A stretch of DNA of 64,000 bases from Haloterrigena sp. H1 (GTDB lineage: Archaea; Halobacteriota; Halobacteria; Halobacteriales; Natrialbaceae). Numbering within the stretch: the stretch's first letter is position 1; each line of letters opens with the position of its first letter. The notes below the pieces were generated by a model. That model made no database searches and was not told where the DNA came from. It worked only from the letters and a program-made list of their open reading frames with translations. This document shows, in pieces, positions 1 through 9,338 of this stretch. Location of the stretch: assembly GCF_005938085.1 (NCBI RefSeq), contig NZ_SMZK01000001.1, forward strand, positions 1,302,001 through 1,366,000, written 5' to 3'. A program made the translations under genes and the position numbers.

Positions 1-147
1 CCCTTTGCGTCCGGCTTGGACCATCGTCCGGACGAACTCGCTCTGACTCATGTCGAGGTCGTCAGCGTGGGATTGCCACTCCGCTTTCTGGTATGCCGGG
101 ACGTAGGTTTTGACAGTTTCTCGAGACGTGTCGGCCGAATCGCTCAT
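1..147 (-). CDS. DUF5805-like ribbon-helix-helix protein (C-terminus cut by window edge)
   Basis: Reading leftward from an ATG at 145-147, the first 49 residues are open to the window edge, so the C-terminus is missing. The protein begins MSDSADTSRETVKTYVPAYQ and continues with WQSHADDLDMSQSEFVRTMV, a beta strand followed by two helices as in Arc/MetJ-type ribbon-helix-helix DNA-binding proteins. From memory this matches the haloarchaeal DUF5805 family, which often sits just upstream of phage-type integrases; whether an integrase follows to the left cannot be seen. A perfect palindrome lies 66 bases upstream and could be its own operator. The family name is from memory; the fold is inferred from sequence pattern. 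Confidence 0.75.
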   Translation of the reverse strand, partial: MSDSADTSRETVKTYVPAYQKAEWQSHADDLDMSQSEFVRTMVQAGRKG

Positions 148-212
148 ACAGCATTCATCAGACGCGACGATATTCAATCTACCCATTATTCGAGCTAAGT
201 ATATTTATCTTA

Positions 213-224
213 GGTGCTAGCACC
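213..224. promoter_or_regulatory. Perfect 12-bp palindrome, possible operator
   Basis: GGTGCTAGCACC reads the same on both strands and lies in an AT-rich stretch (a TATATTTAT-like box at about 200-208) upstream of the leftward ribbon-helix-helix gene. A half-site copy (AGCACC) follows at about 230. Proteins of this fold usually bind short palindromes and repress themselves, so an operator role is a reasonable inference without direct evidence. Confidence 0.35.
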
Positions 225-817
225 CAAATAGCACCAGTTGTCGTCCTACAGATCAAGATACACATTACCGAAAGTCCCACAGATTCGGCTACAAGATCTT
301 GCAGACTAGTCCCACAGTTCTAGATATGCTATTTTGGCTGCAGCCTTGCCGGCCCAATACGTAGTCGGCATTCGTGTGGCTGAGTTGTCTCGTCGCAATC
401 AATGAGCGGTATCATTCTCTCGCTCGAGCGGAGCACCAGCCAGCAATCACACCTCGATCCGCGGTCGGCACCATGACTCGAGCGAGACCGGTCCGTTTGG
501 AGTAACAGCCTCTCCGCTGCCGACGACAGCGATTCGACGACCCCCTCGGACAGCCTTGCGTGGGTACTGGACCTCGACGAGGGTTCACCCGGTCGTCGGT
601 CTCCCCGTTTGTCTGACCGGTCTGCAATAGTGTACCTGTTCGTCGCTCGAGTCGACGTCACATCAATGTGACAGGATCGAAATGGAGTGCGAAGGGTGCC
701 GTCAGAACGCATCGAGTCTCGGCCACGGATCGATCTCCGTAGTGATGGCATGGGTTCGAACTGTCCGGCCGAATGTGAGTTAGTCACCGTTTCGATTGGT
801 TCCAGCACGTTCCACTG

Positions 818-898
818 ATACGGTCTGCTGTAACGATTTACCGGTGCAACCGCAGAACGATCGCGTTTGCACCGGAAATGACTCACAGCAGACCATGA
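818..898. repeat. Family B small inverted-repeat element
   Basis: The left end reads ATACGGTCTGCTGT (818-831) followed by CCGGTGCAA (841-849). The right end carries TTGCACCGG (867-875) and ACAGCAGACC (885-894). The arms of 10 and 9 bases pair exactly across a short centre, so the single strand folds into a long hairpin of about 80 nt. The outer motif recurs in this window at 14156, 20762, 42988, 43047-43062 and 43410, which argues for a dispersed small non-autonomous element or structured intergenic repeat. Confidence 0.7.
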
Positions 899-1634
899 CT
901 GCAATGCCGTTACACACGGCCACGTGCGACGAAGGAGCTGAGTTTTGAACGCACGTCCGGTGATTGTCTGTGAATCGGGGTCCCGATTTCTGGTCACAGG
1001 ACGTCACGCAGGACGCTTGAGGCCGGTATCGAGCCAGTGGACGTCCTGTTTTGCCCGGGCATCAGTCATGATCGAACCGTCTTAGAACGCGCCTGTGGCG
1101 ATCGCATCACGTTCTCGTTGGCGTTACAGAGCGCGTCAGCGGTTCTCGGTCCGACTCCGACGGATACTGCCGGACGAACCGTCGACGCGATTCGACGCGA
1201 TCGATCCTGCCAGACAACAGGTTCATACCGATTACACTCGACGCGGTCGGGTAGTCATGGACCGTCGTCCAACAACAGAGTGCAGACAACGCTCGTCCGG
1301 TAGTCTATCCAGGGGGCGGATAGCGGTCGAGCAGTCAACGTCGCAGCCGAGCCCTAGCGTCGGTTCTACTCGGAGCCAATGCAAGAAACCGAGCGTGGCC
1401 GTCCGGAACCCCACACCAGTCACCGATGGAAGAGCGACGATAGATGTCTCTGAACATGGTTGTAAACCGATTGTACAGCCAGCGTGCAAACGGTGTATTC
1501 CGCCGTTGTGACGCCTATCGGTGTATTTCGCTTCCAGTGCCTCAAGCTGAGCAATGTCTACTCTCGGACTCATGAACCACATAACGGTATACAGAGTGCC
1601 GAGGTACCGACAGCGAAACGCGGGAAGACCGTCG

Positions 1635-3233
1635 TCAGGTGTCCTCGTCTTCGTCGACTACCGACGCGTCGTCGGTCGGTTCTGTTGAGTTTCGAAACCA
1701 CCGATCGACGGTGCGTCGGCGCATTCGTCTCTGAAGCCGCTCTTGGAGCCGCTCTTCGATATCGGACTGTACCTCGAGTCCCCGGTCAGCGTCGACATCG
1801 TGAGCCGTCGCGGCCCGGCCGAAAAACGAGGCGGAACTGGCGGTATCGGCGGTCACGCTGGCGAGATGGCGACGGCGTTGAAAGATCGTCGCCTCGTGGA
1901 GAACGGCCTGGACCCGATAGTGGGGGACGACTTTGGTCGTTCGCCGCCAGAATCCCGTCCGCGAGAGGAAGTACCGATCACCGACGCGGAAGCCGCGGTT
2001 CGTCCATTTGAGATGGGCGGCGACAGGAACGACCGTGACGAGGACGGCGGCGACGTACCAGCGCTCGAGCGGCGTGTATCGCGCGGCGAGGTACGCACCG
2101 GCGATGAGGGCGGCAACGACCAGCAGGTAGCGAACCATGTACCGCTCTCGAGCGCGTTTGGGCGGCGACTCGAGATCGACCGGGCCGAAGGGCTCGATCG
2201 CACGGGCGAGCGCAGCGACGCGATCGGTATCGGCAAGCGGGATCGCGGATTCGGTCCCGCGGGAGCCCGATTGGCCGGGGGCGTAGCCGGCCGTCTCGAC
2301 GCTCAAGGCGGCGTAGCCGAACCAGCGGAAGGGGATCGCCTCGGAGATTGTCAGTGCCTGGACCTTCTCGAGGGGGATCGTCCCGCTGTAGCGCTGGAGG
2401 AGGCCGCGCTCGTAGTAGAGTTCGTCGCCGGCGCGGGTGAGTCGGAAGCCGTAGTAGCGGGTGAACGTGAGGGTGGCACTGATGATCCAGGCAGCGAGCA
2501 CGAAGAGGAGGAGCCCCCACGCGAGCGCAAAGACACCAGTTGTTGGTCCCGGCAGTCCCTCGATGCGACCTGCAGGGACCAGCGTGGCAGGATCGAATCC
2601 GCTGGCAAACGAAACTGCGATCCCGCCCAGCACGCTTGCGCCGGGATCGATGGTGAAGACGCTCAGGATCGCGAGTTCGCGGGGAGTGATCTCGAAGAGC
2701 AGTTCTTCGTCGTCATCTCGAACTGCCGTGGGTTCGCCAGTGACTTCCGTCTCTGCGAGCGAGTCGCCGTCCGCGGCCTCGGCCTCGGCTTCGGTACGTG
2801 CGCCCTGTCGCAGTTGCCGTCTGAGGCGATGGGCTTCTGCCTCGGAAACGTACCGGAGACTGACCTCGGTCTCTCCGCCGCCGGCGGTTTCGATGTGGAC
2901 GGCAGCGATGCCGAGGAGTCGGTCGACCACGTTCTGTCTAATGTCGACGTTTTGGATCCGTCTTACCGGGAGTTCGCGGGTGCGACGCGAGAGGACGCCG
3001 GAGGTGACGTCGAACGTGTCCGCGGTGAGTTCGTATCTGAACCGCTGGTAGTAGGCGAACTCGTAGACGATCCCCGTGATGATCCCGACGACGACGAGGC
3101 CGAGGATCGACAGCAGATCCATCCCGTTGCCGCCGGGCGAGACGACGACGCCGATGAGGAAAAAGACGAAGCCGGTGTTGAGGCTGCGCGAGAGCGATCG
3201 AACGGCGACCGACGCGGGATGGAGTTTCTTCAT
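1635..3233 (-). CDS. YdbT-like membrane protein with bacterial PH domains
   Basis: A 532-residue integral membrane protein. It has repeated units of a transmembrane hairpin followed by a beta-rich bPH2 (DUF304, YdbS/YdbT-like) domain. The recurring signatures are [19 protein letters not shown] and [13 protein letters not shown] segments near residues 90-140, [11 protein letters not shown] around 300, and a third unit near 430-470. The N-terminus [19 protein letters not shown] leads into two membrane helices. Its ATG overlaps the stop of the upstream small PH gene by four bases (ATGA), so the two are translationally coupled. A paralogous pair lies at 7074-9129. The biochemical role of this family is unknown in archaea. 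The C-terminal tail is charged (Arg-rich, then Asp/Glu-rich) and probably cytoplasmic. Confidence 0.88.
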   Translation of the reverse strand: MKKLHPASVAVRSLSRSLNTGFVFFLIGVVVSPGGNGMDLLSILGLVVVGIITGIVYEFAYYQRFRYELTADTFDVTSGVLSRRTRELPVRRIQNVDIRQNVVDRLLGIAAVHIETAGGGETEVSLRYVSEAEAHRLRRQLRQGARTEAEAEAADGDSLAETEVTGEPTAVRDDDEELLFEITPRELAILSVFTIDPGASVLGGIAVSFASGFDPATLVPAGRIEGLPGPTTGVFALAWGLLLFVLAAWIISATLTFTRYYGFRLTRAGDELYYERGLLQRYSGTIPLEKVQALTISEAIPFRWFGYAALSVETAGYAPGQSGSRGTESAIPLADTDRVAALARAIEPFGPVDLESPPKRARERYMVRYLLVVAALIAGAYLAARYTPLERWYVAAVLVTVVPVAAHLKWTNRGFRVGDRYFLSRTGFWRRTTKVVPHYRVQAVLHEATIFQRRRHLASVTADTASSASFFGRAATAHDVDADRGLEVQSDIEERLQERLQRRMRRRTVDRWFRNSTEPTDDASVVDEDEDT

Positions 3234-3718
3234 ACCGCGTCCTCACCCTCGCTCTCGATTGCGAGTCGGCGAAGCGACTCCTGCAGCGCCTCGGCGCGTG
3301 CCGGCGTCAGGCCGGGGATCGCGACATCCGAACTCCGCGAACCGGCGGTGTAGACGACGACTGTCGCGAGGCCGACCGTTCGCTCGAGCGGCGACCGTCG
3401 GGAGTCGACGTGCTGGACACGGACAAAGGGGACGACTGTCTTGGTTCGCGTGAAGACACCCCGGTGGATGTACAGATCGTCGTCTCGAAGCTCGAACCGC
3501 CAGACGCCGTAGCGCCGCCAGGCGATGGCGATGCGAACGATCGCGAGCACGACGGCGAGCCCCACGGCCGTCGACACCAGGGGAACCGGCGCGGCGTCCG
3601 CGAGCCCGGTCCGCGAGAGGGCGATCGCGCCGCCGACGAGGAGACTGCCGAGAATCGCGGCTCGCACGAGTGCAAGGGAAAGCCAGACGACCCGAACCCG
3701 CGGCGTGAGCCGTTCCAT
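3230..3718 (-). CDS. YdbS-like PH-domain membrane protein
   Basis: A 162-residue protein starting [12 protein letters not shown]. Two transmembrane helices (about residues 10-35 and 47-66) are followed by one bacterial PH (DUF304) domain with the family pattern [18 protein letters not shown], then [11 protein letters not shown] and [10 protein letters not shown] chose the ATG at 3716-3718 because an in-frame start further upstream would add a tail that does not resemble the family. It overlaps the next gene by ATGA and so forms a two-gene operon with the YdbT-like partner. This small-plus-large PH pair is the usual YdbS-YdbT layout; the function is not established. Confidence 0.88.
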   Translation of the reverse strand: MERLTPRVRVVWLSLALVRAAILGSLLVGGAIALSRTGLADAAPVPLVSTAVGLAVVLAIVRIAIAWRRYGVWRFELRDDDLYIHRGVFTRTKTVVPFVRVQHVDSRRSPLERTVGLATVVVYTAGSRSSDVAIPGLTPARAEALQESLRRLAIESEGEDAV

Positions 3719-3908
3719 ACGTGGTGTGAGCGCACAGACGCGATTAAAGGGTGGGAAAGCGGCGGTCGTTCGCATCGCATGAGAGAGCCGGTTTGAGCTG
3801 TCGTCTTCGACGTAGCCACGGGCAACCGGAAGAAAGGAACTCGTCGCCGTCGAGAGCGCTATCGCTCGGATACGAGATTATAGAGCACAGGACACGACGG
3901 GGATCGGG

Positions 3909-4142
3909 TCAGTGGGTCGTTGTTCGAACGTCTTCGACGCGATAGAGGTCGTCCTGTAGTCCGTCGCCGTCACAATCCTCGTTCGGACACTCGTAGTGCC
4001 AGCCATCCTGGGTCGCATCCCCTTCTCGGAATCGATCCCCACATACCTGACAGAAGAGTTGTCCCTTTTTGCACGTATCGCGGTGTAGCTCGAGGGCGAG
4101 TTCGGTCTGGAACGACTGGTTGCAGTTGCGACAGGTGTGCAT
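3909..4142 (-). CDS. Small zinc-finger protein (HVO_2901-like)
   Basis: A 77-residue protein with two zinc-binding modules. The first is a C2H2-like finger near the N-terminus (CRNCNQSF, then LELHRDTC). The second has CQVCGDRF followed by YECPNEDCDGDG. It resembles the haloarchaeal small zinc-finger family typified by HVO_2901 in Haloferax, a name given from memory. The two CxxC pairs plus His/Cys pairs support metal binding and nucleic-acid or protein contact rather than catalysis. It is monocistronic, between the PH pair and the divergently read DUF21 gene. No specific function is known to me. Confidence 0.8.
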   Translation of the reverse strand: MHTCRNCNQSFQTELALELHRDTCKKGQLFCQVCGDRFREGDATQDGWHYECPNEDCDGDGLQDDLYRVEDVRTTTH

Positions 4143-4441
4143 ATTTCATCTGACGCGAGCATTCGCCAAAACTGCTTGGGTTTTTTATTCCACTAGATTC
4201 TGGCGTGATTCGGCGTCAATGCCCCGATTTATCGTTGAGGGGCTGGTAAAAAAGAACAGTCAAAATTCGTGTTTACTCGATATCGTGTTGTCCATCTATT
4301 GGCGAATCGATCGTCTTGTGCTCTTTGTGAACAGACACTGCTTATAGATGTCGTGGTGTTGGGAGGTAGGGACACGTGACGTGATCAAACCAGCGATGGT
4401 CGCCCTGAGTGATTTCTGTCTGGCGACACAACCGTTCGGTA

Positions 4442-5521
4442 ATGAACTCGCTCGTCATCGGCGGCCGGCTGTTGGCAGGGGTGTTGCTAATTCTGGCGAA
4501 CGCCTTCTTCGTCGCGATCGAGTTCGCGTTGACTCGCGCTCGGCAGTTCACCAAAGAGGAGTTCGTCGGGGACACGCCCGCACTTGAGCGGGCCTGGGAG
4601 ATGACCGACAGTCTCGAAATCTACCTCACCACGTGTCAGGTGGGCATCACGGCCTCGAGCATCGCCGTCGGGATCGTCGCGGAGCCGGCGCTGGCCGCGA
4701 TCTTCGAGCCGCTGTTCGTGAACACGCCGCTGGCTGCGATCGGCAGCGGGGCGATCATCGCCTTCCTCATCATCAATCTCGTCCACCTGACCCACGGCGA
4801 ACAGACGCCGACGTATCTCGGCGTCGAGCGCTCCCGGATGGTCTGTCGGTACGGCGCGACGCCGCTGTACTGGTTCCACTGGGTGATCTCGCCGCTGATC
4901 TGGATCGGTGACGGCGTCGCGAAGTGGACGCTCAAACTCTTCGGAATCGAGATGACCGGTGCGTGGCTCGAGACCGAGGAGGACGTTATCGAGTCCCGGG
5001 CCGATCTCCGGAACGAACTCGGCTCAGTCCTCGAGCGAGGTGATCTCCCCGAGGAACGCCGCGAAGAGGTGATGAACGCGTTTCAGATCGGCGAGCAGGC
5101 GATCCGCGAGGTGATGGTGGACGCCGAGGAGATCGTCGCGCTCTCGACGGAAGCGAGCCCCGAAGAGAACTTCCGCAGGATGGAAGATCGTCCACAGACG
5201 CGGTATCCGCTGGTCGGCGACGACCTGACCGACTTCCGTGGGATCATCTATACACCGATCCTCGTCGGACATCGCGAGGAACTAGCGAGCGGCGATGTCG
5301 ACTTCGCGGAGTTGGCAGCACCGCCGATGACGCTCTCTCCCGATACGGATGTCAGCGACGCAGTCGATCAGTTCCAGGCGGAAAACCAGGAACTCGCGCT
5401 GGTGATCGAGGACGGTGATGTCGTCGGCCTCGTCACCGTGACCGACCTGCTCGAGGCGGTGATGGGCGACATCGAGGACCCGCTCGATCAGCGACAGGTC
5501 GAAGCGGCCGATCGAGGGTAA
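4442..5521 (+). CDS. DUF21/CBS-domain membrane protein (CNNM/hemolysin-C family)
   Basis: A 359-residue protein. A DUF21 (CNNM) membrane domain occupies about residues 1-190 with three or four hydrophobic helices. Its first helix ends in NAFFVAIEFALTRARQ, the conserved asparagine/glutamate helix of the family. Two CBS repeats follow (about 215-265 and 300-345), ending in GLVTVTDLLEAVMGDIEDP. Related proteins are linked to magnesium/cobalt or sodium transport and to membrane integrity; the transported ion here is unknown. The start at 4442 places the first helix at the N-terminus; an earlier GTG at 4409 would add a non-conserved leader. The bacterial CorC/HlyC C-terminal domain is absent, as is usual for the short archaeal forms. 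Confidence 0.88.
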   Translation: MNSLVIGGRLLAGVLLILANAFFVAIEFALTRARQFTKEEFVGDTPALERAWEMTDSLEIYLTTCQVGITASSIAVGIVAEPALAAIFEPLFVNTPLAAIGSGAIIAFLIINLVHLTHGEQTPTYLGVERSRMVCRYGATPLYWFHWVISPLIWIGDGVAKWTLKLFGIEMTGAWLETEEDVIESRADLRNELGSVLERGDLPEERREEVMNAFQIGEQAIREVMVDAEEIVALSTEASPEENFRRMEDRPQTRYPLVGDDLTDFRGIIYTPILVGHREELASGDVDFAELAAPPMTLSPDTDVSDAVDQFQAENQELALVIEDGDVVGLVTVTDLLEAVMGDIEDPLDQRQVEAADRG

Positions 5522-5637
5522 CGAGCGTCTCCTCGCGAGCACGACCGATCGTGTCGTGCGGACGGTCGACACGTCGGTCCTCATTGCACGGCCCTGAGCG
5601 GGCGAATCACAGAGCGAAAAAAGCGCCGTCGGCTCGG

Positions 5638-7053
5638 TTAGTCGTCCTGGCCGAGAATGCCGCGCTCGGTCATCTTGCGGGGGTCGAGGACCTCGTCAGC
5701 TTCGTCCTCGTCGAGGTAGCCCTTCTCGAGGACGACCTCACGGACCGTCTTGTCTTCCTTGAGCGCGGTCTTGGCGACCTCGCTTGCCTTGTCGTAGCCG
5801 ATGTGGACGTTGAGTGACGTGGCCATCGCCATCGACTGCTCGACGCGGTCCGCACAGTACTCCTCGTTGGCCTCGAGTTTGCGGACGAACCGGTCGCCGA
5901 ACACCTGACTCGCGTTCGAGATGAGTTCGGCCGACTCGAGGAAGTTGTGCGCCAGCACGGGCTTGTAGAGGTTGAGGTCGATCTGGCCTTCGGCAGCGCC
6001 GGCGGAGACGGCGGCGTCGTTGCCGACGACCTGCTTGTGAACCTGGTTGACGGCCTCGGCGACGACCGGGTTGATCTTGCCGGGCATGATCGAGGAGCCG
6101 GGCTGGTTCTCGGGCTGTTCGATCTCACCCAAGCCGTTGCGCGGCCCGGAGGCGAGCAGGCGCAGGTCGTTTGCGATCTTGTTCAGCGAGCCGGCGACAG
6201 TTCGCAGCGCGCCGTGGGCCTCGCTCATCGCGTCGTGGGCGGCCTGGGCCTCGAAATGGTTGTCGGCTTCGCGGAACTGGACGCCGGTCTCCTTCGTGAT
6301 GTACTCGGCTGCGCGACCGGGGAACTCGGGGTGGGTGTTCAGACCCGTGCCGGTTGCGGTGCCGCCGAGGGCGAGTTCTGCGAGGTGGTCGCGGACCTGG
6401 TCGACGCGGGCCAGGCCCTTCTCGACCTGGGTGCGGTAGCCGCCGAACTCCTGGCCGAGCGTGACCGGCGTCGCGTCCTGCAGGTGTGTGCGGCCGGTCT
6501 TGACGACGTCGTCGAACTCGTCTTCTTTCTCCTCGAGCGCCTCGCGGAGCGCGTCGAGTGCCGGAATGACGTCTTTCTCGACGGCCTCGAGGGAGGCGAC
6601 GTGCATCGCGGTCGGGATGACGTCGTTTGACGACTGGCCGTAGTTGACGTGGTCGTTGGGGTGGACGACGCGGTCACCGATCTCGCTGCCCATGAGCTCG
6701 GCGGCGCGGTTGGCGATGACCTCGTTGGCGTTCATGTTCGAGGACGTGCCGGAGCCGGTCTGGAAGACGTCGACCGGGAACTGGTCGTCGTGTTCGCCGG
6801 CGATGACCTCGTCGGCGGCTTCGATGATCGCCTCGGCAACGTCGTCGTCGACCAGGCCGAGATCGCGGTTGGCCTGTGCAGCGCCTTTCTTGACGACGCC
6901 GAGTGCACGGACGAACCGGCGGCTGAACGTGATCCCCGAGATGGGGAAGTTCTGGATCGCGCGCTGGGTCTGTGCGCCCCAGTAGGCGTCCGCTGGCACC
7001 TGCATCTCGCCGAGACTGTCCTCCTCGATTCGGTATTCGTCTTCGTCTCCCAT
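5638..7053 (-). CDS. fumC: Fumarate hydratase, class II
   Basis: A 471-residue enzyme interconverting fumarate and L-malate in the citric acid cycle. It is full length for class II fumarases. Visible are QTGSGTSSNMNANEVIANRA (around residue 100), VHPNDHVNYGQSSND (around 130), the TGRTHLQDATPV block (around 185) and the superfamily signature GSSIMPGKINPV (around 320). Close relatives in the superfamily include aspartate ammonia-lyase, but NFPISG near the N-terminus and the overall pattern favour fumarase. It is read toward the DUF21 gene (tail to tail) and starts 20 bases after the end of the second YdbT-like gene, so it could share that transcript. Confidence 0.95.
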   Translation of the reverse strand: MGDEDEYRIEEDSLGEMQVPADAYWGAQTQRAIQNFPISGITFSRRFVRALGVVKKGAAQANRDLGLVDDDVAEAIIEAADEVIAGEHDDQFPVDVFQTGSGTSSNMNANEVIANRAAELMGSEIGDRVVHPNDHVNYGQSSNDVIPTAMHVASLEAVEKDVIPALDALREALEEKEDEFDDVVKTGRTHLQDATPVTLGQEFGGYRTQVEKGLARVDQVRDHLAELALGGTATGTGLNTHPEFPGRAAEYITKETGVQFREADNHFEAQAAHDAMSEAHGALRTVAGSLNKIANDLRLLASGPRNGLGEIEQPENQPGSSIMPGKINPVVAEAVNQVHKQVVGNDAAVSAGAAEGQIDLNLYKPVLAHNFLESAELISNASQVFGDRFVRKLEANEEYCADRVEQSMAMATSLNVHIGYDKASEVAKTALKEDKTVREVVLEKGYLDEDEADEVLDPRKMTERGILGQDD

Positions 7054-7073
7054 ACGCGAGAACTCTCAGTCAG

Positions 7074-8678
7074 TCAGGTAAAATCCACCGAAAGCCCGGG
7101 ACCGGTATCGGTCGCGCGGGCACGCTCTCGGATGGCCGACTGGAGTCGTTCCCGCCCAACGCCGTGGAGCTCGCGGGCCGTCTCACACTCGAGGTCCGGG
7201 ATCGTCGGCATCCCCCACGAAAACGTCCGCGAACTGGCCGTGTCGACGGCGAGCGACGCCAGGCCGAGCCGGCGCTGGAAGATCGACCGCCGCGTCGAGA
7301 CCGTCTGGATCCGATAGTAGGGGATGACGGTCGTCCGGCGGTTCCAGAACCCCGATCGAATCACGAGATGTGCTTCGCCGACGTGGTAGCCGAGATTGAC
7401 GTATTTGAGGTGGGCCGCGGGGGGAACGGCGGCGAAGACGACTGCAGCGAGCGACCAGCGCTCGAGCCCTGTTACCTGTGCAAGCCCGAAGGCGACGGCG
7501 ACGACAGCGGCTGCGATGAGCGAATAGCGGACGAAATACCGCCGCCGAGCCAGCGTCGGTGGCCGCTGGAACCGTGGCGTTTCGACGCCGGTGAGGTTCT
7601 CGGCGAAGCGATAGCTGCGGTCGGTCTCGGCAAGCGGGACAGCTGATTGGCTGCCACCGCTGCTCTCGGGTCCGTAGCCGGCGGTTTCAACCCAGAGGCC
7701 GGCGTAGCCGACCAGTCGCTGGAGCGGGTTCTCGGTGATGGTCACCGACTGAACCTTGTCGACGGGGATCGAGCCGCTGTAGCGCTGGACCAATCCCCGT
7801 TCGTAGACGAAGTCGTCACCCGCTCGTCCGAGGCGGAACCCGTAGTAGTTCGCGACCGTGTAGATCGCACTCGCGACGTACGTCGCGACCGACCACTGGA
7901 GTGCAGTGACCGCGACCAAGACGAGCAGCGATCCCACAGTGGCACCGTCGAGCGACGCCGGCCCGCCGACGGGACGTGCGATCTCGAGGACGAACGCGGG
8001 GACCAGCCCCGAGCCGGAGTCGGCGCTCGTGAGGAAGATCACCAGCGCGATCGGGAAGACCGCCGCGCCCCACCGGAACGACGTCAGGGCATACACCAGC
8101 AGTTCCGTCGGCTCGAGTTCGAACAGGAGCGTCGGCCCGCGATCAGAACGCGAGCGGTCGTAGCGCGTCGTCTCGTCGCCGCCCCCGGCGGGTACCGCGC
8201 GCTCGTCGCTGCTCGCCTCGTCCGCTCGAGCGGTTTGCCGGCGGATCTCGGCGCGAAGCCGCTGGGCTTCGGCCTCGCTGACGAAGTTCAGCGTCGCCTC
8301 CGTCTCGCCGCCGCCGGCAGTCTCGAGGGAGACGACGGCGAGCCCGAAAATTCGGTGCAAGACACTTTGGGAGACGTCGACGTTCTGGATACGGCGATAC
8401 GGAATCTCGCGCGAGCGCCGGGAGAACACGCCCGAAGTAACGTCGAACGTCCGTGACGTGATCGCGTACGTGAACCGATAGTAGTACGCGATACCGTAGC
8501 CGACCCCGACGACGAACCCGACCGGGGCCAACATGAAGATCCAGTCGATGTCGACGCCGTCGAAAATCGTCGAGAGGATCATCACGACGAAAAACGGCAT
8601 CGACAGCCCGGTGAAACCGCGCTGGAGCGCCAGCGTCACCGCGCTCAGCGGATGCAAGCGGTTCGTCTCAGACGGCAT
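7074..8678 (-). CDS. YdbT-like membrane protein with bacterial PH domains (second copy)
   Basis: A 534-residue paralogue of the protein at 1635-3233, with the same architecture of membrane hairpins alternating with bPH2 domains. Shared signatures include [61 protein letters not shown] and a C-terminal unit with YYRIQTVSTRRSIFQRR. I set the start at MPSETNRLHPLSAV because the partner protein begins with the same LHP motif; the ten residues before it look like read-through of the upstream gene. It overlaps the upstream YdbS-like gene by 11 bases. Function is unknown. The duplication of the pair in one neighbourhood is notable. Confidence 0.87.
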   Translation of the reverse strand: MPSETNRLHPLSAVTLALQRGFTGLSMPFFVVMILSTIFDGVDIDWIFMLAPVGFVVGVGYGIAYYYRFTYAITSRTFDVTSGVFSRRSREIPYRRIQNVDVSQSVLHRIFGLAVVSLETAGGGETEATLNFVSEAEAQRLRAEIRRQTARADEASSDERAVPAGGGDETTRYDRSRSDRGPTLLFELEPTELLVYALTSFRWGAAVFPIALVIFLTSADSGSGLVPAFVLEIARPVGGPASLDGATVGSLLVLVAVTALQWSVATYVASAIYTVANYYGFRLGRAGDDFVYERGLVQRYSGSIPVDKVQSVTITENPLQRLVGYAGLWVETAGYGPESSGGSQSAVPLAETDRSYRFAENLTGVETPRFQRPPTLARRRYFVRYSLIAAAVVAVAFGLAQVTGLERWSLAAVVFAAVPPAAHLKYVNLGYHVGEAHLVIRSGFWNRRTTVIPYYRIQTVSTRRSIFQRRLGLASLAVDTASSRTFSWGMPTIPDLECETARELHGVGRERLQSAIRERARATDTGPGLSVDFT

Positions 8679-9129
8679 CGTCGGCCTCGCTTTCGACGGC
8701 CAGTTCACGAAGCGTATTCTGCAGCGTTCGTGCGCGATCCGGTGTCAGCCCCGGAATGCGAACGTCCGCGTTTCGGGACCCAGCCGTGTAGACGACGACG
8801 CTCGAGAGGCCGAGGACGCGCTCGATGGGGCCGAACTGTGTGTCGACGTGCTGGACGCGGACAAAGGGAACGGCGGTCTCGACGATGGTGACGACGCCGC
8901 GCTCGAGATAGAGGGCGTCGTCTTGCAGTTCGAACTGCCAGACCTGGTAGAGCCGGAGGGCGTAGCCGACCCCGATGACGAGTCCGAGTGCAACGATGCC
9001 GCCGATCGCCAGGAACGGGACAGTGACCTGCCACTGATCGATGGCGGTGAGGACGACGCCGAGGACGACCGCGGCGAGCGCCCCACGGGCGATCCAGAGG
9101 AGTCTGATGCGGGGATGGAGGGTTTCCAT
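8668..9129 (-). CDS. YdbS-like PH-domain membrane protein (second copy)
   Basis: A 153-residue paralogue of the gene at 3230-3718: METLHPRIRLLW, two membrane helices, then one PH domain with [38 protein letters not shown] and [20 protein letters not shown]. The ends of the two small proteins (PGLTP.RA..LQ..LRELA.ES) are nearly identical, which indicates fairly recent duplication of the whole operon. The stop overlaps the start of the larger partner, implying coupled translation and probably complex formation. Confidence 0.88.
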   Translation of the reverse strand: METLHPRIRLLWIARGALAAVVLGVVLTAIDQWQVTVPFLAIGGIVALGLVIGVGYALRLYQVWQFELQDDALYLERGVVTIVETAVPFVRVQHVDTQFGPIERVLGLSSVVVYTAGSRNADVRIPGLTPDRARTLQNTLRELAVESEADDAV

Positions 9130-9338
9130 AGGAATGAAATGTCATTTCTGGTGGATAAAGCCACGGTTCCACGCGAGCGATCTGCTCCGGTATCGACGGC
9201 CAACCCGCACGACCGGGTAACTGCGAGCCATCCGTCGCTGAGTCACGATCGTCGTCCCGGTTCGCTGGTGGGGTAGACCTTGCGAGTGTGTAGTGAGTAA
9301 TGACATCATTTATCACAACATATAGTCAAGTAGCTCAC

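Larger units (their letters stand above)
148..1634. other. Long intergenic stretch, no convincing gene
   Basis: About 1.5 kb between the ribbon-helix-helix gene and the first PH-domain gene. Reading frames here are open but have Arg/Ser-rich composition typical of non-coding frames in GC-rich DNA. The only protein-like piece is a leftward start near 1573 giving MSPRVDIAQLEALEAKYTD before it degenerates, possibly the 5' stub of a destroyed gene. The stretch also holds a palindrome (213-224) and an 81-bp inverted-repeat element (818-898). It looks like a decayed boundary of an integrated element. Confidence 0.5.

Noticed and set aside
740..790. Possible tRNA T-arm (GGGTTCGAAC at about 748)
   Set aside because: The bases around it do not form the five-pair T stem, and no acceptor, D-arm or anticodon arm can be built.
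329..997. Leftward frame of 222 codons in the left intergenic region
   Set aside because: The translation is Arg/Ser/Thr-rich with no family-like segment and runs through the inverted-repeat element at 818-898, so it is not a credible gene.
1743..3353. Long rightward open frame (536 codons) opposite the first YdbT-like gene
   Set aside because: It is antisense to a gene with clear PH-domain signatures. Its Arg/Gly/Asp-rich composition is what GC-rich DNA gives in a shadow frame.
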